DNA of 64,000 nucleotides from Mesostigma viride (GCA_009746045.1 RPFO01000154.1:6403038-6467037), one strand, 5' to 3'. Shown: positions 12,343 through 24,491, counted from the first letter of the stretch. Numbers and translations: made by a program. Notes: generated by a model from the letters alone, not told the origin.

Positions 12343-13828
12343 CTAATGAATGCAGGCATGCGCATTACTGCCACACGCACCGGAGCCATGCGCATTACTG
12401 CCACACGCACCGGAGCCATGCGCATTACTGCCACACGCACCGGAGCCATGCCCATTACTGCCACACGCACCGGAGCCATGCACATTACTGCCACACGCAC
12501 CGGAGCCATGCCCATTACTGCCACACGCACCAGGTTGTCCCGTGCCGGCAGCCACGTCCCCCTTCTGTTGCTGGTTTTGGCTCACCACGCGCTCCTTCCA
12601 CTGTTCGTATGACCGCTTGGCGGCGGCGGCTTTGGACTGCCGGAGGCCCGGCACCTGCGTCCATGTCCAGGGGGTAGCAGGCAGGCAGTTCTACGGTATA
12701 GAGTTTAGGTATGGAGGCATAGGGGCATGGCAGGAAGAGCGGGTGCCGATGGGCGTCGACGCCAATTATGAGGGCAGCAGGCATAGCACTTCAGATTTCA
12801 GGGTCCAGGTTTTAGGTTTCAGGTTTGAGGTTTTGGGGTTGTAGGCTGTAGGTTTTAGGTTTTAGGTTTCAGGCTTCAGGTTTCAGGTTTCAGGTTTTAG
12901 GTTTTAAGAATACGAGCATGTAGCAGTGTAGCGGGAACTAGTTGGCGTATGTGCGTAGCGGGCATAGCAGGCGTAGCAGAATAGCGAGCATCCGTTTTCA
13001 GAGCGCTGTGATGAAAGGCACCGCCAGACGATGCTTGTTTCGACAACTTTACCACCACACAAGTAGGCTTTCATCCATGCCCAGAGTAGGGACCCATGGC
13101 CTAGAGGCTAGCTAGCCTTCCTGGCGAGCACTCCCAAACAGAGCACTCCCAAGCAGAGCACTCCCAAACAGAAAGGCATTTAGTTTGCTGCTTGCCTTGA
13201 CGATAAAAGCATGCGCACTTGGCAGTCGCGGGCTCCTCATCTGTTTAGCCTTTAGTTGTAGTCTTTTGGTTTCTTAGGAGACGGGAGAGTATACTATTAG
13301 GTCACGAAACAGATAGTCAACTACTAGTACTATTAGCGCACGAAAAGGAAACACTTCGTCACTATACTATTCATAATTACAATTATAGTGCCAATACTAT
13401 TAAAGTTCATGCTATCCAGGTTTTCTACTATTTAGTACAGCCAGCTCTGGCTTTGGCGTCCTACTTCTATGCTCTATGCCCGTGAGCGCTCCGTACTACT
13501 CTCCATCACGGCTGCGGGTAAGGCTTTCTCCATATACCTCTATGTATACATGCCTCTCTATACACCTCCGTGCCCGAAGGGGGCTTACCGGGGAAGGGGG
13601 CTTGCCGGGGAGGGACGCTTGCCAATGCTGCACCTACGCTCTACCACAGCAGATGGCGCTCATGGACACCATCCGTGCTGCGAACCTATGTGGTTGCCTG
13701 GGTGGACACGGGCAGCATGGACCAAAACCTGCATGGATCAAAACCTGCACGAACCCGCCTTTCCTCATGCGGATGTGGGTGTCCGCGTGGGTATGCATGT
13801 GTGTGACTGTGTGCGCATGCGTGGGCAT

Positions 13829-13863
<35 letters not shown>

Positions 13864-16800
13864 TTGTGGGCATGTGTGTGTGTGTGTGTGTGTGTGCGTG
13901 TGTTTGTTGTGGGCATGTGTGTGTGCATGTGTTTGTTGTGGGCATGTGTGTGTGTGTGTGCGAAGAAAGGCTAAAAATAACTAATAATGAGAACATTAAT
14001 ACAATCTCCTCATCCTATTGGTATAACAGCATACTTACATATACTTGCATAACAACGTACTTCCACTTGAATAGCAGTAACAGCACATCGTACCTCCCCT
14101 GCAATCTCCTCGTCCACCTCCTCGTCGATACTGCTGCCCTCACTGTCACTGCCATCCTCCTCGTCAGCGCCGCCCGCCCCTGACTGGCCACCTGCAGGCA
14201 TTAGATGGACAGAAGCTCAATTGTTTAGAGCGAATGGGAGGATGCCGGGTGACGGATGGCATGATTACGAGAGGTTTGAAGTACAAGCAAAAAGAGCTTC
14301 ATGACGAGAAAAACGAACAGGAGAAAGAAACCATCGCATCGGCGAGGGAAAAACAAGCAAAAGGAATATAAGATTCATTCAACAATCATTCCGCGATAAC
14401 CAAGAGGACAATTATTCTCTGTGACCATTTATAATATGCTCATGATTTTTTGCTTTGGCATTTGCTGGCATACGCGCATCAAGAGCCAAAAGTTCGCCAA
14501 GGATCCATGAGCTGGTGCTAGGCTGCTAGCTGAGAGGCACAAGTGCCAGCAGTTACATGTCATGACCTGTTGCGCATTAACGCTGCTAACGTCACTGCTG
14601 AAAGATCATACCTGCGGCGATCATTGGTACTGTGTAAAAGGCAGCAGGACCAGGTGAAGAAGGCGACTCCCAAAAATGTCTTCCTTATTCCTGACTAATG
14701 GTATCATTGCAAAACACACTTCCAGGAGTTTCAGCTATCGTGGACACTGAGCTGGCAACCATGGCAGTCCGATTTATGATGCAGTCCAAGTTCCAACCAC
14801 ACTCAGACTGATAGCAAAAAACTGACTGCCATGGTTAGCAGCTAGTTATCTGATATTGTTGAAACTCCAGGAAGACAGTCAGCTTTTCGCTATCGATCCG
14901 AGTGCCTTTGGACTGCATCATAAATCAGACCTGGGCTGGCCGGGCAGAGCACTTACCTAGCGTTACAGATAGCAGCAGTACCTTGTAGTTTACTGGATGC
15001 TGGTACGCTGCTGGCCTTGGGACGAGGTGCCTTCACGCTGCTACCTAGCAAGTCAGCACACAGGCGCTCGAATTGTTTCTCCATCTGCAGGCAGGGAGAA
15101 AAGATATGTGAACCGCAGTAGCAGAACAAGATCGCAGACCAGATCCAGCGAAACATCAGCAATGCTTCAGAGTCGATCTCCACAGTTCAAAGGTCCTCAA
15201 AAGGGTGCAAACGATTGCACCCAGCGCCCCTCGCAAAGAAGCCAGCCAAAATACTCATAGCACAAAATAAACTTATTGAATGTTCTGTAGAGTTCATCGG
15301 CGGCGCGTTGCACACAATAGCTTCAGTCCAAATACTTTTCAGCTCTTATCAATGAGACACCCAGCGCAGGCCAGAAATATATTATATTTATATTCTTCCC
15401 ACTGGCATGGCACTAATCATTGTTACACAAATCATGGTTTGCCCACTACCAGGGTACTCTCGACATGATTTTTCACACTAACATACATACACTATGGTTT
15501 TCACACAACAAAAGCAGCGACCCTACCCACTACACCAAAGTGGTCAACTGCCTAAAGTCGTCCACATGACAGCCACCCCACACGGTCTCCACGCTCGTGG
15601 TTTGGCCCCCCCACAACACTCGTGGTTTGCCCCCCCCACAACACTCGTGGTTTGCCCCCCCCACAACACTCGTGGTTTGCCCCCCCCACAACACTCGTGG
15701 TTTGCCTCCCCACACAACACTCGTGGTTTGCCCCCCCCCACAACACTCGTGGTTTGCCTCCCCACAACACTCGTGGTTTGCCCATGAACACGATACTAGA
15801 AAAGCAGCCCTCCCACCACTACGGTCCCCCGTCACGTGGCACCTGTCCCCCGTCACGTGGCACCTGTCCCCGGTCATGTGGCATTTTGGTACTGTCCGCA
15901 CACGCCCACCTGACCAAAGTCATCCTCCTCAACTGCAGTCGCTTGCAGAAGCTTCCGCTTGTCCATCAACAGCTGTATGTGCCAGGATAAGGGAACGCGG
16001 CGAGTACGGCAAATAAGGTGAACAAGATGGCGAGATGATAAGGTAAACAAAGAAAACAAGGTAAGTAAAGTAAACAAGGTAAATAGCTGCGTCGATCAAC
16101 ACCTGCGTGCATGCGTCGCCCATCCATAGTGGACCATGCGCCAAGGGCAGGGAACACCAGCGACCCCGCCATGCCGTTAGTTGAGTGGGCATGGCAGCGA
16201 GGCATAGCAAGGCACCGAGCACGACGCGAAGCAGGACAGAGAGCGATACACAGATTCCTAGACCCCAGACCCGCACGGCGTTTTTATGCACCCCACATCC
16301 GCCAGGCGTGAGCGAGACAAACAGCAATGCAGGGTGCCCCGAGATACATCATTCTTAGCTTGCTCTTCCTGGCGTAGAGCAAGAAAACGTGCAATCGTTT
16401 ATACTAAAACTGTACTACATCCATCTCTACACTTAATCCTTAGGCAGTTCCTATACCTGGCTCTTCCAGGCGTATACAAAGGAAGCCTGCAATACTATGG
16501 CATATATAATAGCATTTAGTATAGCGGATATAATAGCATATATTATAGCACATATAATAGCATATAGTATAGCATATACAAAAGCATACAGTATAGCATA
16601 TATAATAGCATATAGGATATCATATATAATAGCATATAGTATAGCATATATATAATAGCATACAGGATAGCATATAGGATAGCATATATAATAGCAGATA
16701 GGATAGCATATATAATAGCGGAGCTGCTATGAACATCCCCTTGGGTGCTCCCTATTACCCTACCTTGCTCTTCCGGGCGTGGAGGAAGAGCGCCACGGCG

Positions 16801-19800
16801 GTGAACACGGGGCGGCTGAAATCCGCCGTCGCGCGCCGCTGGGGTGGCAGCTCCGCCACAAATCGTTCTTTGAACCTGCCTCAAAAGGGGAGCGGGGGAG
16901 AGGGGGGGGTAAATAGTGGCATTTAGGGACCATGGTTTAGTACGAGCTCGGCCATACCGTTCTGTGAACTTGTTGCAAAATGTGGGCGGGGGGAATCAGT
17001 GGCTACCACGGAGCATGACTACAATCAGGCATGACCTGCACGGCCCAACCGTGCACATACCATGCACCGATCCAGCAACGCCTGCACGAGATGGCCCAAG
17101 ATGGTTTAGCCCTGATAGAGATGCCAGCACCATCCACCAGTTTAACGACATCAATAGGCACACACCGGTCGAGCAGTGCCTGCACCATCCGCAAGCGCAG
17201 CCATGTCGACTAGTCTAACCACCCAGCAGCGCCTGCACCATGCGCTAGCTCAACAATGTCGACTAGTCCAACCACCCACCGGTCGAGCAGCGCCTGCGTG
17301 TTGTTGACCAAGGAGAGGCACCCGAACGTCACCGCCAGGTCCCTCAGGTTCACCTGGCACCTGCAGGGTTGCCGCAGCCGTAGATGCGTACAAACCATGC
17401 CACGTGCTTTTAAAAAATGTTCCACAACACAAACCATGCCACGGGCTTTTAATTATGCCACGACAATACCGGTGCAGCCGCCACGCGCCACACGACAGTA
17501 CAGAGTCGGATGCAGCGCGCCACGCGACAGTAGTGTCCAATACAGCGCGCCACGCGACAGTATAGTGTCCAATACAGCGCGCCACGCGACAGTATAGTGT
17601 CCGATACAGCGCGCCACGCGACAGTATAGTGTCCGATACAGCGCTCCACGCGACAGTATAGTGTCCAGTACAGCGCGCCACGCGACAGTATAGTGTCCGA
17701 TACAGCGTGCCATGCGACAGTATAGTGTCCGATACAGCGCGCCACGCGACAGTATAGTGTCCAATACAGCGTGCCACGCGACAGTATAGTGTCCGATGCA
17801 GCGCGCCACGCGACAGTATAGTGTCCGATACAGCGCGCCACGCGACAGTATAGTGTCCGATACAGCGTGCCACGCGACAGTATAGTGTCCGATACAGCGC
17901 GCCACGCGACAGTATAGTGTCCGATACAGCGTGCCACGCTGCAGGATCTGATAGGCGATCGGGCATCCGATTGCTGGCTCAGGCTCTTTATGGAGTAAGG
18001 GAAGGGTGACCGGGATGGGCGTGGTTGATTAAATAAAGTAAGAGGGACGAGGGGAGGACTGGGGAGGGTGTTCCCAGGGAATGAATAAAAGGAGGGGAGA
18101 AATGACATTCGCAAACAGCAGCGTCCAATGATGATTGCGGCCAAGGCTGCTCAGATTTATCCCCTACACATGCATTATTGCATTGCGGCTGCATTGGCAG
18201 CGTCCGTTCTTCCTTGATTTGTGCTGAGCCAGAGAAGGCTTTTCAACTACGACATTTGCAGAGTGACATAAGACGTACGGTGTTTTAACAGAGGCATCGA
18301 GTGCAGCTGAGAAAACATATTCTTAGTGCTGTAACAAGGGCAATCACAGAGTATCCAATTAGGCGCTCTTACTCCAGGTTGATGTGTTGCGCAGGCACGC
18401 GAGCGCCTGTGTATGCTGCTTGTCAGAAGGCAAAGGAAAGCAAAATCCCCTCTACTTACCCTCTAGCTTCCTTTTCCCACTCTACTGCCTGTCTGCGCAC
18501 AGGCCCCCCTTTTGCTTACTTGAGGTTGAGCGTGTTGCGCAGGCATGTGAGCGCACGAGTGTACTGCTTGTCCGGGCTGCAGCTCAGCCGCATGGCCATG
18601 GACCGGTCAAAGGGGGCGCCGCACCTGGTGATCCAGAGACGAAGAAAAAGATAGATTGACGGGGGGAATGACATTAGAGGTGTGGGCGATGAAATGAAGG
18701 TCTGTCGATTCCAAGGATACGTGAGATTCCGTGTGCCAGAAGTCCCAGATGTCCAAAGGGAGCGTCTGAAGCGTGGGCCAAGAGGTCAACAAGCCAGAAG
18801 TGGGTCTGAAGTGGGCCAAGAGGTGACAAGAGCAACTTTGGCACCGGGACACAAAGGGACTGATGGCCTTCAAACGACTATTTATTCATTACTAAAATGC
18901 CACAGAGCAGCCAAAGGGGGCACCACGCCGGATGTGGGCCATCGCACAAGGGGTACCAACAGTTCATGGGGGCAACACCCGGTGGGGTGGGCCATCGAGC
19001 ATCGCCCAAGAGATCTAAAAATGGGACTTGAAAGGGATGGCGTGCATCCAGGATTTCAGATGTCAAGGCACACCAAAGAATGTGCAAAGGAGATGGCATG
19101 CGGGACAAAAACAGCTCAAATGCACCGCCAACACAGGTGGCAAAAGCAGCTCAAGGGACCCGAAACCATCCCCTGTTTACGTAGGGATCATTTGCCTTGC
19201 AAAGTCATAGCTGTGGCTGGCCCTTTGGCGGGCGTTTGCCCGGGATAACAACAGTTTGTTGGTACGGCATTCGCATATGATCATTGGCATATGGTCAGTT
19301 ATGTTGCATGGTGTCGACACGGTGCAGAATACGTGCAAGAGTGGTTTGATGCCCCATCTCGAAAACAGGTGTGAACAGACGACGTGGAAAAACACAGTAA
19401 TATTTGTTCCACTCCAATCACTACTTTTAATGGAGCGACCAATCACTAATCGGAGCGGAGTGACCATTCCAACATTATTGCAAGCCCCTTTGAATAAGGG
19501 GCTTCCTTGCGAAGCCGTAGTCACTTCTTTTCATGGAGCGACCAATCCACTAATTGGAGCGGAGTGACCAATCACTACTTGGACCGGATCGTTCATGCGC
19601 CACCTCCTGAAGCGTCGTGCGGTGTACCGTCGTTGACCAGGCTTTGCAAGGGCAACTTTTTCTACCTCAAGGGAGTCGGATGGCCCAGACCTAGGACGAA
19701 TGACGACCAAGCGAGGGACGCGCAGGGCAGGCGTGGGATAGCACAGAGACAACCATGGGATGTGGCACTATCGAGTCACTACACAACTGCCTCATATTCC

Positions 19801-20373
19801 CCGTGAAGGGACGGGAAGACAAAAAAATTCTCCAGAAACAGAATTTACACACCCAAGTGTCCACGGAGGCAAGACGCGATGGATGACAGGCCTCGTTAGC
19901 ATCATGCTACTGGTGGGGAGCTGACAGTACTTCTGCAGACGAGGCGATAGCAGTAAGCAAACACATTACTCACACGAAACATGCGAGTTCCAGACAGGCG
20001 GCGGTACGGCAGACTTCCGCCTGGAGCGTCGGAGAGTGCATACAACGCGGTGGGGCGATTCAAGCAGGAACGTTGGCGCGACATTTTGCTCGCATGAAGT
20101 TAGTAATATTAACCCAGGGTTGACGTGCCAAAGAAACCAATTCCTGAATCTAGAGGCAGGATAGCTAGCTGACCCAAACCGAGCCAAATATATCCAGAAT
20201 GACAGAGAAGGAGGATGAACATTCTCCTTACTACAGCGCTATACAGGCACCCTGACCTGGCCAAGGCTCCCTGGTCCAAGCTTCACTTGCGACAAACGCA
20301 AAAGCTCGGCCGCTTTGCGGGCAACCTTCGTGTTGTCGATCCCCAGTTTTCGTTGAAGAACAGCGATATCCAT
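12343..20373 (-). CDS. ORC6: Origin recognition complex subunit 6
   Basis: ORC6 is the smallest ORC subunit; it has TFIIB-like cyclin folds and helps load MCM at replication origins in the nucleus. Exons (minus): 20373-20257, 20020-19974, 18624-18520, 17360-17280, 16875-16764, 15972-15910, 15084-14982, 14191-14094, 12654-12343. They have GT-AG borders and matched phases and total 345 aa. Family landmarks appear in order: ARKAAELLRLSQVK (residues 18-31), AEVCRTAACLELA with CGAPFDRSMAMRL (40-68), NLRDLAV (93-99), FSRPVFTA (about 136-143), MDKRKLL (157-163), RLCADLLG (about 181-188), an acidic stretch, and the C-terminal YEQWK (258-262). That motif corresponds to the ORC3-binding YEEWK of animal ORC6, whose tyrosine is hit in Meier-Gorlin syndrome. 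Residues from about 286 are decapeptide repeats found in no ORC6 I know. It is divergent from the plastid gene at 21116. Confidence 0.9.
12358..12531. repeat. 30-bp minisatellite translated in the ORC6 last exon
   Basis: Nearly six copies of a 30-bp unit (CATTACTGCCACACGCACCG plus GAGCCATGCG on the plus strand). On the ORC6 strand it reads in frame as GSGACGSN(A/G/V)H. Because 30 is divisible by three, changes in copy number do not alter the frame. Confidence 0.9.
12797..12908. repeat. Degenerate telomere-like heptamer array
   Basis: About 15 tandem heptamers of the form GGTTTYA (GGTTTTA, GGTTTCA, GGTTTGA). This is one base away from the plant-type GGGTTTA telomere unit and close to the algal TTTTAGGG unit. 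It lies in ORC6 intron 8. Confidence 0.6.
13830..13963. repeat. (GT)n array with interruptions
   Basis: Blocks of GT dinucleotides separated by three copies of TTTGTTGTGGGCATG, within ORC6 intron 8. Apparent Cys/Val- and Thr/His-rich frames here are products of the repeat. Confidence 0.9.
15594..15783. repeat. 24-bp minisatellite, about 8 copies
   Basis: Unit ACAACACTCGTGGTTTGCCC plus C-tract, varying 23-25 bp through the length of the C run. A second short array of a 21-bp TCACGTGGCACCTGTCCCC unit follows at 15829-15883. Both lie in ORC6 intron 6. Confidence 0.9.
16505..16725. repeat. AT-rich TATAATAGCA tandem array
   Basis: Irregular 10-20 bp units built from ATAGCATATA and GGATAGCATATA, in ORC6 intron 5, just downstream (minus strand) of exon 5. 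Confidence 0.85.
17505..17937. repeat. 32-bp minisatellite, about 13.5 copies
   Basis: Unit CAGCGCGCCACGCGACAGTA plus TAGTGTCCGATA. It lies in ORC6 intron 3. Because 32 is not a multiple of 3, three frames cycle through each other, which produces long spurious minus-strand ORFs. Confidence 0.95.
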
Positions 20374-21115
20374 GTCTCAAACGAAATCTAAGCGTGATAA
20401 TCAACACACGCTATGTAAATTGGTACATTTCTGCTCGCCCAGTATGCGCGGGTTTCTAAATTGATTCATACCCTCCAAGCGACGAATTCTAGATAAGATG
20501 AGCTTATGCCGTATGCATTAAGTGTTTCGCAATATTCCGTAGTTATGCCGGCTATCTTACGGCTGGTGATTTACAGTGGATTTTTGCTTACCGTAGTGGT
20601 AGCGTTTGTGCTCGTCTAATTAGTATGTCGCGAGCTGATGGCAGTCTGATGGCCTGGTTTACACGAACATGGCGGGAAATTCGTTGTTGTTACAGCACCT
20701 GTGTATAGCAACTTATGTGTTCCAGTGCCAACTGCCAAGGCCTTTTGCCGCGCATTTTATTGTGGTAAACTGGAGGCTACTGGAAGTTTGCCAAGTGCCA
20801 CAACTCCGTACTCTGCCGCACATCGCCTGTGGCAGCTTGTTCACAGAAGTTCTCCTCGTGGCACCTGTGACGTGCGAATTTTTGTTGCGTGTGACAGAAG
20901 CAGCAAATTTGTTTGTGATGGGCAAACTTAGCAGGTTGGGGATTTCACCGCAAGAGCGGAGCGGGCTTTGCCGGTTTGCCCCTAGGCAACCATTGATGAA
21001 TTATTGTTTAGTGTACATGAACAGAGGAAATTAATGGAGATTGTATGGAGTGAGTACATGAGACGTTCCATTTCGCCAAGCATGAGGTTGTAACAGCAGC
21101 GCAAACTCTAGCGCC
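20374..21115. promoter_or_regulatory. Divergent promoter region, ORC6 and plastid membrane protein
   Basis: 742 bp separate the two start codons of divergent genes, so both promoters and 5' UTRs must lie here. I see no clear TATA box at a convincing distance. A 121-codon plus-strand frame at 20669-21034 overlaps this interval but has no recognisable features. Confidence 0.5.
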
Positions 21116-22052
21116 ATGAATACTTTTGCATTCCAAGCAGCATTCTCGAGCGTGGCTGTCCAAACACTTGCTCCTCAAAGGGTAGGTCAAGCCAGCCGAT
21201 GTCGACAGCTTGCCAGCCTAAGCAGGCGACCAGCACAGGAAGGGGCGCACGGAGTCTCGTTGAGAAAGCCGGCAAACGTCCGGTGCAGCGGTGAGGGCTC
21301 CCGGAATGGCTCGACTACGGTACGTTTTGTAAGTTAGAATTGAAAATTAGGAAACGATCTCTATGTCCCTAAGAATCTGCTGTTGAGCTACCCGTTACAG
21401 GCTAGATGAGGAGCCCGTTTAGAATTCAGGTCAAGCAAGGCTTGCGTAGCCATGGACAGCCACGTAGGAAGCAAGTTCACAGTTACCATTCGCTCAGCTC
21501 AGTGATTTTACTAGCGAGATTGCTTTAAAAATGCAAGCCTTTGCCGCGGAACGAGGCCAGATTTCGATAATGCTATTGCTGTAGTTTTATGCAGTTTTGG
21601 TCAGGAGTATCCATCCACGTGGCTTGAGCTTATTTGCAAGTTTCACTGGTTCTTGGGTTTCTCCTGCCAGCCTCCTCTACCTGACCATTTGCGAGCCGCT
21701 TTCGTAAATTATCCTGACATGGTCTCGATTGCCTCGTTGCCTCCTTTATATTGTGCTTTTTCTCTCTCTTCCTCCCTGCTTTTGCTTTGGCTTCGGTAAT
21801 ATCAATCGTGCCAAATCGACCTGTCACTTGAACACAAATCTTTCCGATCTTGTCCAGAGCTCCCTGGTCAAAGTCCTTGTACTGTCGACTGTATCGGCCT
21901 GCGCCATCAAGTACGGCAGCGCGCTGTTCCCCCAGATCACCACCCCCGATGTGCTGCTGGCGGGTGAGCTGGTCATCACCCCTGTCGTGGCCTGCGCGGT
22001 CATCTTTGTGCTGTGGAGCCTGCGGGACGCCCAGTCTAAAGATAGCGCGTGA
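21116..22052 (+). CDS. Small plastid-targeted two-helix membrane protein
   Basis: Two exons, 21116-21319 and 21858-22052, joined in phase 0 by a GTACGT donor and a TTGTCCAG acceptor, give 132 aa. Residues 1-68 are rich in Ser, Arg, Gln and Ala with very few acidic residues and no hydrophobic core, which is typical of a green-algal chloroplast transit peptide. Exon 2 encodes two hydrophobic segments, about residues 71-88 and 100-122, separated by a short Pro-containing loop, and a charged tail. A TGTAA polyadenylation signal follows at 22113-22117. I do not recognise the family. A thylakoid or envelope location is an inference from the transit peptide and helices. The last 20 coding bases recur in the 3' UTR at about 22110-22131. 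Confidence 0.65.
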
Positions 22053-22112
22053 GCATCACGCTGCCATGACTGGTGCTCATCCTTAACGGTGTGGGTCTAA
22101 TGGACCTGCCAG

Positions 22113-22117
22113 TGTAA
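22113..22117 (+). terminator. TGTAA polyadenylation signal
   Basis: TGTAA is the standard green-algal nuclear poly(A) signal. It lies about 60 bases after the stop codon of the plastid membrane protein gene. Confidence 0.6.
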
Positions 22118-22132
22118 AGATAGCGCGTGACC

Positions 22133-23577
22133 GCTAACCAGTCCAGTTCGGTCCGCGCTGATCTTTTTCGACTCGGTGCATGCGAGCCTGCCGGATGGAT
22201 GACCACGCGTGGGCATCACCTTATTGCTAGACTATCACTAGGCTTCGCAAGGGCGACTAGTCCTAGTACTTTTTCCACCGCTGCATTTGCCAGCTGTCGG
22301 CGAGTGGTGGGCGCACCCTGGCAGATGATGGGATGACAACGGGAACTGAAAGCCGACCACCACTGGAAGCCGCACCTGCTATGGCGTGCTTACAACATCA
22401 AGCACTGTGAGAGGCTTGCCTTCCATGCAAACGAGTCAAGGCTTTGGACTCCCTGCGCCCTCCTCATTGTGTATTAAAGCCATTGCTGAATCCGATTATT
22501 CATGTCGACAAGAGCATGCTGTTTGTATCAACAGCTGTGCATGCAAGAGGGGAGGTCGTACCCTCTCCCTTGTGTGGGTCTCCTATGCATCATGCATGGA
22601 AGAAACAATCAACAACGAGGCTTCGTGGGGGCAATGTCTCCTTGCTGAATGGTCCGGATCCAGGTCCTGGAGGGTCTGCATTGGTAACTCTAGAACACTC
22701 TTCGTGGGTCCGGCATGCAGCACATCGGAAGGCTCTGTCCATGCACCGCATGACATCGGATCTCACGTGCACGGCGCACTAGTGGCGATCATGAATGCAT
22801 GGATACTAGCAACCAAGAGGACGCCCTGGGCTTGAGGAGGGGCTGGCAATATAGCAAATCCCAAGCAGTACAAGGGCGCAGCTCGCATCCAAGGTCCGCA
22901 AGGGCCTCACCCCTACGGTCTTTCGCCAAGCCGCCCGTACTCAGGACAGGGTGCAGCGGCCCCGCAACCTGATGATGTCCCGGGGAGGGGTCAGGGGTCA
23001 CTCTGCAGGACACGATTGCAGCACGGCCATAGTCACGATGGGGTGACCTCGCTCGAGCCTGGGCGAGAAATTGGATCATGGTGGGCCGCCAACTGGACAT
23101 GTGTGGTGTGGGCCCCAGGTTCGTTCGCGTGGTCATACTGATTGTGTTCCGTAAGGAACCTTCAAACCCTATACACAACGAAGAGGGAGCTAGGGCGCCA
23201 TCGCTTCTCTCACTGCCACAAGTGGGCAGGCCACAGACCCATGCATGAAGGCCATTTTGAACTCTTGATTCCACGTACGTGCTCGCACACGCAAGTTTTT
23301 ATTCGACTAGCGTACACAGAATTGCGGATTTTTTTATTTTGCAAAGTCACCCCAAACCCTTGCTGGTCCCTGGGGGTCATCCTCGCGAAGCGCGTTGATG
23401 GTTGGCCTCGATCTGCTTTGGCTGTCCCTTGAATATTGCACCATGCCATTTTATCACGTAGAGTTGCGGCGCCGACAGCGTACCATATATAAAATTAGCG
23501 TTTCATGATGCCAGTGTGCGCGACATGTCTAATCCAATCAACATGCATGGCGAAAGAAAGGACTCTGACAGACCTCA
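22133..23577. other. Intergenic stretch without a recognised gene
   Basis: Overlapping frames of 80-160 codons occur on both strands (for example 22386-22835 plus, 22789-23274 minus) but show no family motif, transit peptide or exon-like borders that I can defend. Confidence 0.4.
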
Positions 23578-23718
23578 ATTAAATTAAATTATAACATGCC
23601 TCCATGGGGAGATCATGTAGCACATATTCCTTGATGGGTGGGTGGAGGTGGAGGAAGCCGCGCAATCGAACTAACCTAACTCTAAGCTATCTAGTCTATA
23701 AAGACCTCAACCCTACTA
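23578..23718 (-). mobile_element. LINE C 3' UTR fragment, 5'-truncated
   Basis: On the minus strand it matches 10385-10512 plus through CTTAGAGTTAGG, GCGCGGCTTC, CCACCTCCACCC and AAGGAATATGTGCTACATGA, ending in an AATTAAATTAAATT tail. Only the last ~140 bases were copied. Confidence 0.75.
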
Positions 23719-23759
23719 AATAATGTGTGCGCACACAAATGCTTTTGAATTGGGACATG

Positions 23760-24376
23760 AATTGTTTCATGTGATTGATGCCATGCATGACACGGGGCGA
23801 CCCCTTCCTGGGGAAGCTCGGCGTGGCCCAAAGCGTCGTCATCAAAACGGCACGACGGCTCGGCGGCCCCACCACCCCTGTCTTGGTGGAATTCCACCGC
23901 AAGGAGGACAAACTGCAGGTGCAGAAGGCCCGCCGGAACCTCCACGATACCCAACTGAGCATCGACGATTACTATACCCCGGAGCAGCTTGAGGCCCGGG
24001 CTGCCGCTTTGAACCGGCCGGAGGTCCACGAGGCTCGGGCAGCCAAGCAGGCCAACCCGCAACTACGGTGCAGCATCTATGCCGGCGCCTCTTTAATGGC
24101 GTCTTCATCGTCCGCATGAACGGCCAGGACCTTCCTCCAATGACGGCGACCCCCATGGATACCGCCGTGCCAGCGCCCCAGCCCCCTGCTCGGCCCCCGC
24201 CGTCACCGCCATCGCCACCGGCATCGACGGTCACCTGCTCCCCAGCACGTGTGGGGATCCGCCGGGGCAACTTCAGCTCAGGTATGGCTGCCAGGCTTGG
24301 CCGTCCCCCTAATAAATTCGTTCGCTTTGCACCTGAGCCGGAGCCCGCGCTGCGAACCCTTCTCTCCTATCAATGA
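23760..24376 (+). pseudogene. LINE A ORF1, L1 ORF1p/Transposase_22-like
   Basis: After a shift near 23800 the frame reads VVIKTARRLGGPTTP, VLVEFHRKEDKLQVQKARR, LSIDDYYTPEQLEARAA. This is the layout of the RRM-like domain and start of the C-terminal domain of L1 ORF1p, an RNA chaperone that coats the element's RNA: Pro-hydrophobic-Val-x-Phe, a basic helix, then D-x-Y-T/S-P. A second shift near 24085 leads to RRLFNGVFIVRMNG, a proline-rich tract, and the stop at 24374-24376. Confidence 0.75.
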
Positions 24377-24491
24377 CGACGCTCGCGGCCCCGCGGCTCC
24401 GCGGCTTTAGCAGTGGGATCTGCCTAACTCCCCTTCCCGCCCCTTTGCCTTCGCAGCCCTCGGGCTGTCGGAGAGAGAGCACGGGTCGGCA

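Noticed and set aside
12130-12612. Plus-strand frame with repeated ITATRTGAM
   Set aside because: It is the antisense of the ORC6 last exon; the minus strand carries conserved ORC6 residues just upstream of the repeat.
15594-15783. Possible CRISPR array
   Set aside because: Units are directly tandem with no unique spacers, and the context is a eukaryotic intron.
15494-16016. His/Asn/Pro-rich plus-strand and Gly/Cys-rich minus-strand frames
   Set aside because: They arise from the 24-bp tandem repeat and carry no family motif.
17449-18144. Overlapping minus-strand frames of 150-238 codons with RCIGHYTVAWR-type repeats
   Set aside because: All are products of the 32-bp minisatellite; three frames cycle into each other and the region is ORC6 intron 3.
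20669-21034. 121-codon plus-strand ORF in the ORC6/plastid gene promoter
   Set aside because: No homology cue, targeting signal or splice context, and a short ORF of this size is expected by chance.
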